Both the position numbers and the translations under genes were made by a program. The notes beneath the pieces were generated by a model that was not told where the DNA came from, searched no databases, and saw only the letters and a program-made list of their open reading frames with translations. Shown here piece after piece: positions 29,255 to 38,098 of a stretch of DNA of 64,000 nt; position 1 is the stretch's first letter, and the number at the start of each line of letters is the position of its first letter. This DNA is from Neorhizobium sp. SOG26 (lineage in GTDB: Bacteria > Pseudomonadota > Alphaproteobacteria > Rhizobiales > Rhizobiaceae), in contig NZ_CP025512.1 of NCBI RefSeq assembly GCF_003491345.1, forward strand, positions 3,309,621 to 3,373,620, read 5' to 3'.

Positions 29255-30544
29255 TCAGACGGCGCGGCGCATGCGGCAGAAGAAGAAGCCGTCCGTGTCG
29301 GTTGCCGCTGGTGTCAGGGTCACGGTCTTGCCGTCCCGCGAACGGGGCTTTGGCGCATCGGCACCAAAAAGCTTCGACCAGTCTTCAACCGCGGGCGCAA
29401 TGGAGAACTGCGGATTGTCGGCGCAGAAGCGCTGCACCTGGGCATCGTTCTCTTCCGGCAGAACAGAGCAGGTGACGTAGACGAGCGAGCCGCCGGGTTT
29501 GACGAAGGCCGCTGCTTCCGCCAGCGCTTCCTGCTGCTGGGCAACACGTTCCTCGAGGTTCTTCTGCGTCAGGCGCCACTTCGTATCGGGGCGGCGGCGC
29601 CATGTGCCGGTGCCGGTGCAGGGCGCGTCAACCAGCACGCAGTCGAGCTTTGCCTTCATTGCGTCGAGCTGGCGCGGGTCATCATGCACCTGGACATTAC
29701 GCGTGCCGGCACGGCGCAGGCGCTCGATGATCGGCGCCAGCCGCTTGCGGTCCGCGTCATAAGCGTGGACCTGACCCTTGTTGTTCATGGCTGCGGCCAT
29801 GGCGAGCGTCTTGCCACCACCGCCGGCGCAGAAATCCAGCACCTGGTCGTGTTCACCGGGCTGCACCAGGTCGGCCACCACCTGCGAACCTTCGTCCTGA
29901 ACTTCGAACCAGCCTTTCTGGAACGAAAGTTCGGCGGTGACGTTTGGCTGACGGGAAGCGCCCTCGCCAGCGGCAATCCGGATGCCGTTGCGCGCAAGGT
30001 GCGTGGCCTTTGCGCCGACCCGCTCGAGTGCCTTGAGCACCTTGTCGCGCGACGCCTTCAGCGTATTGGCGCGCAGGTCGAGCGCCGGACGGCCGGCAAG
30101 CGCCTGTGCCTCGACCAGCCAGTCCTCGCCGAAATTGGCTTCGAAGGACGGCTGCACCCATTGCGGAATGTCGGCCTGCACATGTGCTGGCGCATCCGAA
30201 AGGGATCGAGAGTTGAAGGCGGAAAGATTGGCTTCCGTCAGGGCCGGCGGCGCGAAACGATCATCGGCGAAATCTGCCTGGAGGTCGTCCTGGGAAAGGC
30301 CCCATTGGCGGATGAGCACGGCATAGGCCAGCGCGGTCGGGCTTTCGTCGTCCATGAGCCAGGCATGCGACAGGCGCATGCGGAGCGCATCATAGACGAT
30401 GTTGCCGATCGCAGCGCGGTCGCCCGAACCAGCGAACCGGTGCGCAAGGCCCCAGTCCTTCAAGGCGTCTGCGACAGGTCGCTTGCGAGCCTCGATATCT
30501 GCAAGAACCTCGATGGCTCCCGCCAGTCGCCCGCCTAGTCGCAT
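29255..30544 (-). CDS. RsmB/NOP-family RNA (cytosine-5)-methyltransferase
   Basis: A 429-aa protein. The N-terminal NusB-like domain (about 1-130, [32 protein letters not shown]) precedes the SAM-dependent methyltransferase: DFCAGGGGKTLAMAAAMNNKGQVHAYDAD (SAM loop), VDAPCTGTGTWRRRPDTKW (motif IV) and LVYVTCSVLPEEND (motif VI, catalytic Cys). It methylates a cytosine, probably in 16S rRNA (RsmB role), though in rhizobia several paralogues exist and the target site is not established. The N-terminal domain is shorter than in E. coli. Confidence 0.93.
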   Translation of the reverse strand: MRLGGRLAGAIEVLADIEARKRPVADALKDWGLAHRFAGSGDRAAIGNIVYDALRMRLSHAWLMDDESPTALAYAVLIRQWGLSQDDLQADFADDRFAPPALTEANLSAFNSRSLSDAPAHVQADIPQWVQPSFEANFGEDWLVEAQALAGRPALDLRANTLKASRDKVLKALERVGAKATHLARNGIRIAAGEGASRQPNVTAELSFQKGWFEVQDEGSQVVADLVQPGEHDQVLDFCAGGGGKTLAMAAAMNNKGQVHAYDADRKRLAPIIERLRRAGTRNVQVHDDPRQLDAMKAKLDCVLVDAPCTGTGTWRRRPDTKWRLTQKNLEERVAQQQEALAEAAAFVKPGGSLVYVTCSVLPEENDAQVQRFCADNPQFSIAPAVEDWSKLFGADAPKPRSRDGKTVTLTPAATDTDGFFFCRMRRAV

Positions 30545-30639
30545 GTCCGTCTCCGTTCGGTTGAACCCGTATACCTGTGGGTCCTAGCCGGGATCAGGAG
30601 CAAGGGCAAGTCGGGAAGGCGATGTCCGCTTAGATCGGA

Positions 30640-31080
30640 TCAGCCGTCGATGTTCTTCAGGCCCTTGCCGGCGATCTTGCCGTTGCCGCCGTCGACGATC
30701 TGATAACAGACCTGCGCGGTGCCCGACTGGACCATGCCGATGTTCTTTGCGGCAGCCTTGGAAACATCGATGACACGTCCGCGGATGAAGGGGCCACGGT
30801 CGTTGATCCGCACGACGACACTCTTGCCGTTGCGCTTGTTGGTGACCATCACCTTGGTGCCGAACGGCAGCGTACGGTGAGCGGCGGTGAGAAGGGATGC
30901 ATTCATCCGTTCCCCGGAGGCAGTCTTGCTGCCCAAAGCATACCAGGATGCGTGGCCACAGCCGGCAGCCGCACTGGACTGCGCTGAGGCGAAGATTGCA
31001 AAAGCAGCAATGGAGGCCGCGGCGAATGTCGAGCGTCGATTTGTTGTCAAGTCGGTCGTCCCCGTTCGTTTGGTCTGCAC
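30640..31080 (-). CDS. RlpA-like septal-ring protein (double-psi beta-barrel)
   Basis: A 146-aa secreted protein. A signal peptide ends near residue 38 (AFAIFASAQSSAAA). The double-psi beta-barrel shows ASWYALGSKTASGERMNASLLTAAHRTLPFGTKVMVTN and VVRINDRGPFIRGRVIDVSKAAAKNIGM. RlpA-type proteins cleave or bind denuded septal peptidoglycan. The C-terminal SPOR domain of classical RlpA is absent, so this is a DPBB-only form (146 aa against more than 300 aa in E. coli). The start is ATG 31080; the region upstream carries its promoter. Confidence 0.9.
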   Translation of the reverse strand: MQTKRTGTTDLTTNRRSTFAAASIAAFAIFASAQSSAAAGCGHASWYALGSKTASGERMNASLLTAAHRTLPFGTKVMVTNKRNGKSVVVRINDRGPFIRGRVIDVSKAAAKNIGMVQSGTAQVCYQIVDGGNGKIAGKGLKNIDG

Positions 31081-31429
31081 GTTGCGTGCAAAAGCGGCTA
31101 AGCAGGGCGAAAAGTGGCGGAAACGTGGGATTTGTAATCACGGAATACTTCAGACTGAAACATACGTGATTATATTTCGAGCGATATTTTTAAGTCGCCG
31201 GCTAATGATTCGGAGAAGAAATCCTTGAGAATCAGGGGATCGGAAGAATCTGATTCCGCTTCCAATTGGCCTGACCGCTGCTCACGAAATGTAACGAAAA
31301 AAATATATTGCGTTGCGGCATTTTCCGCCACATCGGCGAAATTTTTGTGGCGCGCTGCCGCAACAGTAAAGAAAGTTTAACCGGCCAGGCCGGGTAAGTA
31401 GGAATTTTCACCCGAAGAGGGTGGGAATT
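31081..31429. other. Gene-free AT-rich spacer between the SDR and rlpA-like genes
   Basis: About 350 bp without a coding frame on either strand. It must hold the rlpA promoter (near 31080) and the end of the upstream SDR transcript. Its main content is the long hairpin at 31312-31364, and the AT richness to its left contrasts with the GC-rich surroundings. Confidence 0.6.
31303..31364 (-). terminator. Long two-stage hairpin with T-run: terminator of the SDR gene or small-RNA terminator
   Basis: GTTGCGGC (31312-31319) pairs with GCCGCAAC (31357-31364), and inside it CGCCACA (31326-31332) pairs with TGTGGCG (31346-31352). On the minus strand the stem is followed by TATATTTTTTTCG. The structure lies about 66 nt after the SDR stop. 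It can be read as an intrinsic terminator, or as the 3' end of an independent small RNA. Confidence 0.6.
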
Positions 31430-32299
31430 TTATCCTCGCCAGATGCCATCGCGCCAGAGTTGCTCAAGCGACATGTGGTAGTTGGGGAAGCGGAAGCGGA
31501 AGCCGGCATCCTTGATCTTGGCATTGGAAACACGCTTGTTGGCGCCATAGAACGAGCGCGCCATCGGTGTCATCTCGGCGGTCTCGAAGTCATGCTCCGG
31601 TGGAGGTTCGACACCCATCAGCCGTGCGGCCTCGAGGATCACATCCTGCGGCGGAGCGGGTTCGTCATCGGTCACATTGAAGATGCCCCGCATGCGTCCG
31701 TGTCCGAGGAAAAGCGCTGCCTCGCCGATGTCCTCCACGCGGATGCGGTTGAACACCTGGTTCTTCTTGATGATGCGGCGCGCCGTGCCGCGAGCAAGGT
31801 TGACGAAGGCGTTGCGGCCGGGACCATAGATGCCGGAAAGGCGCAGAACTGCCACCGTCACTTGCGCCTGCTCAGCCTCATGCGTCCACGCCTCTTCCGT
31901 ATCGATCCTGTCTATGGAACGGCCGAGGATCGGGCTGCCAGGCGTCTCCTCCGTCACCCAGCCGCCGCCATGATCGCCGTAGACACCGACGGTGGACAGG
32001 TAGCCGATCCATTCGAGCTTCGGACAAAGCGCGGACAGGCGCCCGGTGATCAGTTTCAGCAGCGGGTCGCCGTCCTTGCCCGGCGGAATGGACTGGATGA
32101 GATGCGTGATCTCCTTCAACTCCGCCAGGAGTTCCGGGCTGAACTCGGTGCCATCGAAGATGAAGCCGTTGATACCGGCTTGCGTCAGCTGTGATGCCTT
32201 CTCAGCCGACCGGGCTGTGCCGCAAACCGTGCCCGCGGCCTGGTAGGAGTTCGCGATCGCCTGGCCGGAATAACCGCAACCGAAAATCATCACGCGCAT
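31430..32299 (-). CDS. NAD(P)-dependent SDR/epimerase-like protein (YeeZ-like)
   Basis: A 289-aa atypical extended SDR. The nucleotide-binding loop is MRVMIFGCGYSGQAIANSY (GxGxxG as GCGYSG). Further family elements are YLSTVGVYGDHGGGW, LRLSGIYGPGRNAFVNL and VEDIGEAALFLGHGRMRGIFNVTDDEPAPPQDVI. The protein probably modifies a nucleotide sugar or similar substrate, not identified. ATG 32299 overlaps the stop of queG in TGATG, so it is translationally coupled to queG. A hairpin terminator follows. Confidence 0.88.
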   Translation of the reverse strand: MRVMIFGCGYSGQAIANSYQAAGTVCGTARSAEKASQLTQAGINGFIFDGTEFSPELLAELKEITHLIQSIPPGKDGDPLLKLITGRLSALCPKLEWIGYLSTVGVYGDHGGGWVTEETPGSPILGRSIDRIDTEEAWTHEAEQAQVTVAVLRLSGIYGPGRNAFVNLARGTARRIIKKNQVFNRIRVEDIGEAALFLGHGRMRGIFNVTDDEPAPPQDVILEAARLMGVEPPPEHDFETAEMTPMARSFYGANKRVSNAKIKDAGFRFRFPNYHMSLEQLWRDGIWRG

Positions 32300-33474
32300 C
32301 AACTTACTCCAGCGAGCTTCCATTCCTCTTGCACCTCGGGATCCGTCTCCGTCGGGCGCCGTTGCGCAAACAACAGGAATTCTTCATCGAGCATCAGGCG
32401 TTTCAGCGCCCAGACCGCCATGCCGCGCACGACCGGCGAGGGATCGCCTGCAAGCTTCTCCACCTGCGGGATGAGCGCCCGGTCACCGGAGTTGCCGGCG
32501 GCGATCAGCACGTTGCGCACAAACCGGTCGCGTCCAATGCGCTTTACCGGCGAGCCACTGAAGAAACTACGGAAGGTCGGGTCATCCAGCGTCAGCAGGA
32601 AGGCGATCGACGGTTCCTTCAGGTCCTCGCGCGCCTTCAGCTTCATCTCGGAAGCGCTGGCGGCAAACTTGTTCCACGGACAGGCGGCGAGACAATCGTC
32701 GCAGCCGTAGATGCGATTGCCGATCATCGGTCGGAAATGCGGCTCGATCGGTCCCTTGTGCTCGATGGTCAGGTAGGAGATGCAGCGGCGCGCATCGAGC
32801 CGGTAGGGTGCCGGAAAGGCTGCCGTCGGGCAGGCGTCGAGGCAGGCGCGGCAGGAGCCGCAATGATCGGTTTCCGGCGCGTCCCGTTCAAGGTCGGCCG
32901 TGGTGAAGATGCTGCCGAGGAACAGCCAGGATCCATGGCTGCGGCTGACGAGATTGGTGTGCTTGCCCTGCCAGCCGAGGCCCGCCGCTTCCGCGAGCGG
33001 CTTTTCCATTACAGGCGCCGTATCGACGAAAACCTTCACATCCTCGCCGGCGCGGGCCGCAAAACGGGTGGCGATTTCCTTCAGGCGACCCTTGATGACA
33101 TCGTGATAGTCGCGGTTGCGCGCGTAAACGGAAATCGCTGCAGAACCTGGCTTGTCGAGGAGGGCGCGGGGATCTTCATCGGGCCCGTAGTTCAGGCCGA
33201 ACATGACGACGGAATTCACCTGGTCCCAGAGAACCCGCGGGTCCGATCGACGATCCCGGGTTTCCGCCAGCCACTCCATCGTGCCGTGGTGGCCCTCGGC
33301 GAGAAACATGTCCAGCCGTTCCGTGGCCTGCGGAATGCTGTCAGCGCTTGTGATGCGGCAGAGGTCGAAGCCCTGTGCCGCCGCTTCCTCGCGAATGAAG
33401 GCGGTCAGCTTTGCCCGCCGCCGTAAAGCCTTTTCCTCCTCCCGGCCGACGGGTTCAGAAATCAAGGTCCGCAT
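32299..33474 (-). CDS. queG: Epoxyqueuosine reductase QueG
   Basis: A 391-aa cobalamin-dependent iron-sulfur enzyme that makes the last step of queuosine biosynthesis. It shows two ferredoxin-like 4Fe-4S clusters: CGSCRACLDACPTAAF and CDDCLAACPWNKFA. The N-terminal cobalamin domain is VMFGLNYGP, PVMEKPLAEAAGLGWQGKHTNLVSR, and a HEAT-like C-terminus follows (SGDRALIPQVEKLAGDPSPVVRGMAVWAL). ATG 33474 starts within the 3' end of the upstream GST gene (20-bp overlap). Earlier in-frame codons to 33642 lack family similarity. The gene ends one nucleotide into the SDR start. Confidence 0.94.
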   Translation of the reverse strand: MRTLISEPVGREEEKALRRRAKLTAFIREEAAAQGFDLCRITSADSIPQATERLDMFLAEGHHGTMEWLAETRDRRSDPRVLWDQVNSVVMFGLNYGPDEDPRALLDKPGSAAISVYARNRDYHDVIKGRLKEIATRFAARAGEDVKVFVDTAPVMEKPLAEAAGLGWQGKHTNLVSRSHGSWLFLGSIFTTADLERDAPETDHCGSCRACLDACPTAAFPAPYRLDARRCISYLTIEHKGPIEPHFRPMIGNRIYGCDDCLAACPWNKFAASASEMKLKAREDLKEPSIAFLLTLDDPTFRSFFSGSPVKRIGRDRFVRNVLIAAGNSGDRALIPQVEKLAGDPSPVVRGMAVWALKRLMLDEEFLLFAQRRPTETDPEVQEEWKLAGVS

Positions 33475-34147
33475 AATGTGATACCGGGGTAAGGCCGCGC
33501 ACGCGCTCTGCAAGCAGCGGCCGGAAGGATGGTCGCGACTTGATGCGCTGGTACCATTCCTTGGCAACGGGCGTTTCCGTCCAGTCAATTTCACCGAGAT
33601 AATCAAGCACGGAGATGGCGGCCGCGGCAGCAAGATCCGCATAGCTCATCCGCTCGCCGGCAAGCCACTGGCGCGAACCGGCAAGCCAGGAGAGATATTT
33701 CATATGTTGCCGGATGTTGGCGCGCGCGGTGCGCAACACCTTGGAGTCCGGCGCGCCGCCGCCCTGTGCCGCCGTCATCTGCAGCTTGTAGATCCGCTCG
33801 CGGGTGAGCGGCCGGGTAACGTCCTGTTCCATTTTCTGGAGGAACCATTCCGTCAGCCGACGGATCTCGGCGCGCTGCCACGGATCTTCCGCCAGGAGCC
33901 GCCTGTCCCGTTTCAGCACACCATGGGTTTCGTCGAGAAACTCCATGAGCACGGAAGGGCCACAAAGTACCCGCATGCTGTCATCAACATAAACCGGAAG
34001 CGTCGCGGCCGGGTTGAGCGTCAGGAACTCGCGGCGTTTTTCCCACGGCTGTTCCTCAACGAGATCGGCCTGGAAGCCGTATTCCGCCAGGATCAGCCGG
34101 ACAAACCGCGACGTCGACGACATAGGATGATGATAAAGAGTGGGCAT
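33455..34147 (-). CDS. Glutathione S-transferase family protein
   Basis: A 230-aa thioredoxin-fold plus helical GST: MPTLYHHPMSSTSRFVRLILAEYGFQADLVEEQPW, then LNPAATLPVYVDDSMRVLCGPSVLMEFLDE (conserved cis-Pro and the glutathione-binding Ser), and an all-helical C-terminal domain with YADLAAAAAISVLDYLGEIDW. Its substrate is unknown. It is the first gene of an overlapping minus-strand set GST-queG-SDR. Confidence 0.92.
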   Translation of the reverse strand: MPTLYHHPMSSTSRFVRLILAEYGFQADLVEEQPWEKRREFLTLNPAATLPVYVDDSMRVLCGPSVLMEFLDETHGVLKRDRRLLAEDPWQRAEIRRLTEWFLQKMEQDVTRPLTRERIYKLQMTAAQGGGAPDSKVLRTARANIRQHMKYLSWLAGSRQWLAGERMSYADLAAAAAISVLDYLGEIDWTETPVAKEWYQRIKSRPSFRPLLAERVRGLTPVSHYADLDF

Positions 34148-34297
34148 CGATATTTTTTAACTTTGTGAAGATCATATAGACAGGCTGCGTCCGGCGCCGG
34201 CTGACATATCGCAGCTATATGGATTTGGTAGGGCCAGCACAAGCAACGGCTCGTAAGCTCGTCAAATTGCGCTTATCTGCTCAATAAAGGATTAAGA

Positions 34298-35146
34298 ATG
34301 GCGGATCAGTCCATCGTCAGTGCGCTCGTACTTGGCCTCATCGAAGGGCTCACTGAATTTCTTCCCGTTTCCTCAACCGCACACGTTCTCCTGGCCGGCC
34401 GGTTTCTCGGCTTCCATTCCCCCGGAAATACCTTCGCAGTCCTGATCCAGCTCGGCGCGATCCTTGCCATCCTGCTTGTTTATGCGCACCGGTTGACCTC
34501 GATCGCCTTGGCGCTGCCGAACAGCGAGAAGGCACGTCATTTCGTGCTGACGGTGCTGGTCGCTTTTCTGCCGGCGGCGGTCATCGGTGCGCTGGCGCAT
34601 GGCTTCATCAAGTCGGTGCTGTTTGAAACGCCAATGCTGATCTGCATCATGCTGATCATCGGCGGCATCATCCTGCTTGCCGTCGACAAGATGAAGTTCC
34701 AGCCGAAATACCACGACGTGATGGACTACCCGCTGTCGCTTGCGTTCAAGATTGGGCTTTTCCAGTGCATCGCGATGATCCCGGGCACATCCCGGTCCGG
34801 TGCCACCATCGTCGGCTCGCTACTGATGGGGACCGATAAGCGCTCTGCGGCGGAGTTTTCGTTCTTCCTCGCAATGCCGACCATGCTTGGCGCCTTCGTG
34901 CTCGACCTTTACAAGAACCGCGAGCTGATAAGCTTTGACGATGGCGCGGTGATCGCCGTCGGTTTCATCGCCGCCTTCGTCACCGCGATCCTCGTTGTCC
35001 GCTCGCTTCTCGACTTCGTGTCGAGCCGCGGTTACGCGCCGTTCGCCTATTGGCGGATCGTGATCGGCGTCGTCGGTCTGCTCGGGTTGTTGTTCTGGCC
35101 GTCGCAGGATGCGACCGCGGTAGCGGCCCTGGCGCCCGCTTTCTGA
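34298..35146 (+). CDS. uppP: Undecaprenyl-diphosphatase (UppP/BacA)
   Basis: A 282-aa polytopic inner-membrane enzyme. The two active-site motifs are present: [21 protein letters not shown] (residues 14-34) and [19 protein letters not shown]. It dephosphorylates undecaprenyl diphosphate to recycle the lipid carrier for peptidoglycan and other glycans, and mediates bacitracin resistance. Seven to eight hydrophobic segments can be traced. A standalone gene ended by a strong terminator. Confidence 0.95.
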   Translation: MADQSIVSALVLGLIEGLTEFLPVSSTAHVLLAGRFLGFHSPGNTFAVLIQLGAILAILLVYAHRLTSIALALPNSEKARHFVLTVLVAFLPAAVIGALAHGFIKSVLFETPMLICIMLIIGGIILLAVDKMKFQPKYHDVMDYPLSLAFKIGLFQCIAMIPGTSRSGATIVGSLLMGTDKRSAAEFSFFLAMPTMLGAFVLDLYKNRELISFDDGAVIAVGFIAAFVTAILVVRSLLDFVSSRGYAPFAYWRIVIGVVGLLGLLFWPSQDATAVAALAPAF

Positions 35147-35168
35147 AGTTAAGCCAACCTCAGACAAG

Positions 35169-35199
35169 AAAAAGGCGGCTGATGAGCCGCCTTTTTCTT
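35169..35199 (+). terminator. Intrinsic terminator of uppP (also usable on the other strand)
   Basis: Perfect stem AAAAAGGCGGCT (35169-35180) / AGCCGCCTTTTT (35185-35196), loop GATG, followed by T residues. It lies 22 nt after the uppP stop. Confidence 0.93.
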
Positions 35200-35218
35200 T
35201 TGTTCTATTCGCTGGAGA

Positions 35219-35371
35219 TCAGCGGCGGACCGATGCAGTGCTGCAGGGATCAACGCCATAAGCGGACGTGCACTCAACTCTTCCCGCGGCATCCGTGCGC
35301 GGCGCCATGAAGGAGCCAGCGAGGACGATCAAAGCTGCACACGCGAAAAAGAGTGCAATGGGCTTGCCCAT
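35219..35371 (-). CDS. Small exported/membrane protein of unknown function (50 aa)
   Basis: The protein MGKPIALFFACAALIVLAGSFM is followed by a cleavage-like APRTDAA and a short mature part GRVECTSAYGVDPCSTASVRR containing two cysteines. This is a signal-peptide-like small secreted or lipoprotein-like protein. AAGG lies before the ATG at 35371; the in-frame ATG at 35407 is less plausible. No family recognised. Its promoter region carries a GCGAGC-TTTATT-GCTCGC hairpin at 35425-35442. Confidence 0.62.
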   Translation of the reverse strand: MGKPIALFFACAALIVLAGSFMAPRTDAAGRVECTSAYGVDPCSTASVRR

Positions 35372-35424
35372 AGGAATACGCCTTTCGGAAGAGGATCTGG
35401 TGGACATGTGGTGCTTGGTTGGCG

Positions 35425-35442
35425 GCGAGCTTTATTGCTCGC
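35425..35442. repeat. Short perfect inverted repeat upstream of the 50-aa gene
   Basis: GCGAGC (35425-35430), loop TTTATT, GCTCGC (35437-35442). It lies 54 nt upstream of the small gene's start and could be an operator or a leader hairpin. Confidence 0.35.
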
Positions 35443-35611
35443 ATTAGAAGTTTTCAATAAATGATTTTGCTGAACTGGCCGTTAACAGCACTGTGTTTCC
35501 GACTGCGACTATTGTGCCACATCATCGGCCACCAAGCGGGCTGAAACAGGTCCCGGCAAGGGAGGAGGCGGCCCGATCCATGTGACCGGGCGGCTCAGAA
35601 AGACGTTCTTG

Positions 35612-36592
35612 TCAGGCGGCGCGGCCGGTGCCCGTGTACTGGCCCTGCGGGCGATAGTGCACGAGATAGGACGGCAGGATCGACGCAAGCAGCGTCGGGC
35701 GAATGCCCATGCCCTGCAGCGTGCGGCCTTCGCGCACGGCATCCTCAGAAACGACATTGTCCTTCTTCAGGAGCTTCACCTGGTCGCTGGTGATGGGCGG
35801 CGTGAGGAACGGGATGAGAGACGCGATGCTGCCGAGCAGCGAAGCGATGCCGAAGGGCAGCGAAACGAGCTTGTTGTCGCGATTGATGACGCGCAGCATC
35901 GTCTCGAGACATTCCTTGAAGGTCAGCACTTCGGGGCCGCCGAGCTCATAGGTGCGACCCATCTCGATGGTGCCGTCGACGGAGCGCGCGACAGCTTCCG
36001 CGAGATCCTCGACATAAACCGGCTGGAACCTCGTTCCGCCGCCGCCAACGAGCGGAAGGGCGGGTGCAAGGCGGGCCATCGAGGCGAACTTGTTGAAGAA
36101 GCTGTCTTCCGGGCCAAAGACGATCGACGGTCGAAGGATGACCGAGTCCGGCAGGATCGACTGGATGGTTGCTTCCGCGCGGCCCTTGGAACGGGCATAG
36201 GCGGAGTCGGAATTGGCATCGGCGCCGATGGCGGAGATATGGACGAGGCGCGCACCGGCTGCACGGGTCGCTTCGGCGATAGACCGAACGCCGAGATCCT
36301 GAACCGCGTCGAAGGTGTTGCGGCCGCTCTCGAACATGATGCCGACGCAGTTGACCACGTAGGACGAGCCTTCGATCGCCTTGAAAACCGACTGGCGGTA
36401 GCGGAGGTTCGCCTGCGTCAGGGTGATCTGGCCAATGTAGCCGGCTGGAAGCAGGAAGCCGCCGAGGTCGGGACGGCGGACCGCGACGCGGATGCGGTAA
36501 CCGCGCTTGGCAAGCGCCCGGACCACATGCCGACCGACAAAGCCTGTACCTCCAAATACGGTGACGAGTGGCGGCAGGTTAGTGACAGTCAT
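35612..36592 (-). CDS. Complex I NDUFA9-subunit-like NAD(P)-binding protein
   Basis: A 326-aa atypical SDR: VTVFGGTGFVGRHVVRALAKRGYRIRVAVRRPD forms the nucleotide-binding loop, later YARSKGRAEATIQS (Tyr-xxx-Lys like) and RPSIVFGPEDSFFNKFASMARLAPALPLVGGGGTRFQPVYVEDLAEAV. This matches the bacterial family related to the eukaryotic complex I accessory subunit NDUFA9 that stabilises the ubiquinone-binding region. In bacteria its role is uncertain and the Nuo operon is not here. RBS is weak upstream of ATG 36592. Confidence 0.92.
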   Translation of the reverse strand: MTVTNLPPLVTVFGGTGFVGRHVVRALAKRGYRIRVAVRRPDLGGFLLPAGYIGQITLTQANLRYRQSVFKAIEGSSYVVNCVGIMFESGRNTFDAVQDLGVRSIAEATRAAGARLVHISAIGADANSDSAYARSKGRAEATIQSILPDSVILRPSIVFGPEDSFFNKFASMARLAPALPLVGGGGTRFQPVYVEDLAEAVARSVDGTIEMGRTYELGGPEVLTFKECLETMLRVINRDNKLVSLPFGIASLLGSIASLIPFLTPPITSDQVKLLKKDNVVSEDAVREGRTLQGMGIRPTLLASILPSYLVHYRPQGQYTGTGRAA

Positions 36593-36690
36593 GATATGAT
36601 GCTCCGGGAGCCAGATGGGTCTTGTGTTGGACGCTGTTTAGCCGAATCGCCTTCCGGGTGGAAGTGGTTCTACTGTCGCAGTTTCAAGCC

Positions 36691-36978
36691 TTAAACGCCG
36701 TCCACGATCAACAGTTCGCCCTCGGCGCATTCCTGGCGGATTTTCGCAGCGGCCTGGTATTCGGGGGAGTTGTAGCAATCAAGGGCAACCTGCCTGGAGG
36801 CGAACTCGATGACGACATTGCGGGCGCGGGCCTTGCCTTCAAGCGCCGTGGCTTCACCGCCGCGCACATGGAAGACCGCACCGAACTTCTCGAAAGGCGC
36901 CTTGGTGGCGGCAACATAATCCTTGTAGCGCTCCGGGTCATGGATATCCATGCGAGCGATCCAATATCCTTTTGCCAT
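36691..36978 (-). CDS. DUF1330 family protein (95 aa)
   Basis: A small ferredoxin-like alpha/beta-barrel protein: MAKGYWIARMDIHDPERYKDYVAATKAPFEKFGAVFHVRGGEA, then VIEFASRQVALDCYNSPEYQAAAKIR. This is a typical DUF1330/dimeric alpha-beta barrel sequence, function unknown. ATG 36978 is 8 nt after GGAGGAG, a strong ribosome binding site. It is divergent from the beta-helix gene, with starts 65 bp apart. Confidence 0.92.
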   Translation of the reverse strand: MAKGYWIARMDIHDPERYKDYVAATKAPFEKFGAVFHVRGGEATALEGKARARNVVIEFASRQVALDCYNSPEYQAAAKIRQECAEGELLIVDGV

Positions 36979-37042
36979 GCCGTCTCCTCCAGAAGATGTT
37001 TTCGATGAAGATGACTTCGAGCAATAAACCGGGCAAGTCAAC

Positions 37043-38098
37043 ATGACTAGACAATTCGGACTCCTGGCTGGTGCCGTGATATCTTCAATGCTCCTGTTTA
37101 CGCCGATGGCGCCGGCCGATACCGCGACGAAAGCATGTGGCGCGGATATTCATCGCCGGCTGCAGGCCAAGGTCACGAAGAACACCAAGGCGGTGGCGAT
37201 CGACTGCGATCTCACCTTGAAGAAGGGCGATGTTATTGCGGTGCCGCTGTCCTTTACCGGTTCGGCCGGGTCCGGCCGCGTGCTGGACTGTAATGGCGCG
37301 ACGCTGGATGGAACGGTCCCGTCTGCGATGACGGTCCTCATCCGGTCGAAACGGCAGCCGGATGGCAGCTGGGAGGCGCCCCGCGACATCACCATCCGCA
37401 ACTGCACGATCAAGGGCGGGCTCCATATTCGTGGACTTGGTCGCAATGGCGAGGCGGAAAATGTGCGCCAGTCGTCGCTGACGCCGGGACATACCGAGCG
37501 GGCGCAAGCCGCGGCACCGCGCGATATCCGCATCGAGAACGTGACCTTCGTAGCGCAGGGCGGCATCCCTCTTTATGCCGCGCCCGGGGTGACGGGCCTC
37601 GTGGTCGAGAACTCCACCTTCACCGGCAAATCCGGCTCGGTCGGGATCTATCTCGACGCGGAATCGGCGCGCAATCAGATTCGGGGCAACGTCTTTGATA
37701 TCCGCACGACGGTTCGGGAGGTGTTGGCCGTGGATGGTTCAGCCGACAACCGGATCGAAGGCAACCGCTTTGAAAACCCGATCGGCGGCGGCATTTTCCT
37801 GTATCGCAACTGCGGTGAGGGTGGAACGATCCGCCACCAGGCGCCACAGCGCAATGTCATCAAGGATAACACCTTCCGCTACAGCACGACGGTTGGCGCC
37901 CGGCCGGCCATCTGGCTCGGCAGCCGCCAGGGCAACCGCTTTTATTGCCTTTACCGGACGCGCGGCGCTTTTGGCAGCGGTTTGAGCCCCAGGGACTTTG
38001 CGCAGAATAACGTGGTGACGGGAAACCGGCTGAATGGCGCGAGCCTGAGCCTCATCCTCGACCAGGATGAGAACAACACCGTCACCGACAACCGCTAG
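37043..38098 (+). CDS. Secreted right-handed parallel beta-helix protein
   Basis: A 351-aa exported protein with a signal peptide ending near MAPADTA (residue 27). The mature part shows repeating coils: [99 protein letters not shown] and [29 protein letters not shown]. This is the NosD/pectate-lyase-like fold, often carbohydrate binding or acting. No catalytic residue set can be named. The stop shares CTAG with that of the converging pyrF. Confidence 0.85.
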   Translation: MTRQFGLLAGAVISSMLLFTPMAPADTATKACGADIHRRLQAKVTKNTKAVAIDCDLTLKKGDVIAVPLSFTGSAGSGRVLDCNGATLDGTVPSAMTVLIRSKRQPDGSWEAPRDITIRNCTIKGGLHIRGLGRNGEAENVRQSSLTPGHTERAQAAAPRDIRIENVTFVAQGGIPLYAAPGVTGLVVENSTFTGKSGSVGIYLDAESARNQIRGNVFDIRTTVREVLAVDGSADNRIEGNRFENPIGGGIFLYRNCGEGGTIRHQAPQRNVIKDNTFRYSTTVGARPAIWLGSRQGNRFYCLYRTRGAFGSGLSPRDFAQNNVVTGNRLNGASLSLILDQDENNTVTDNR

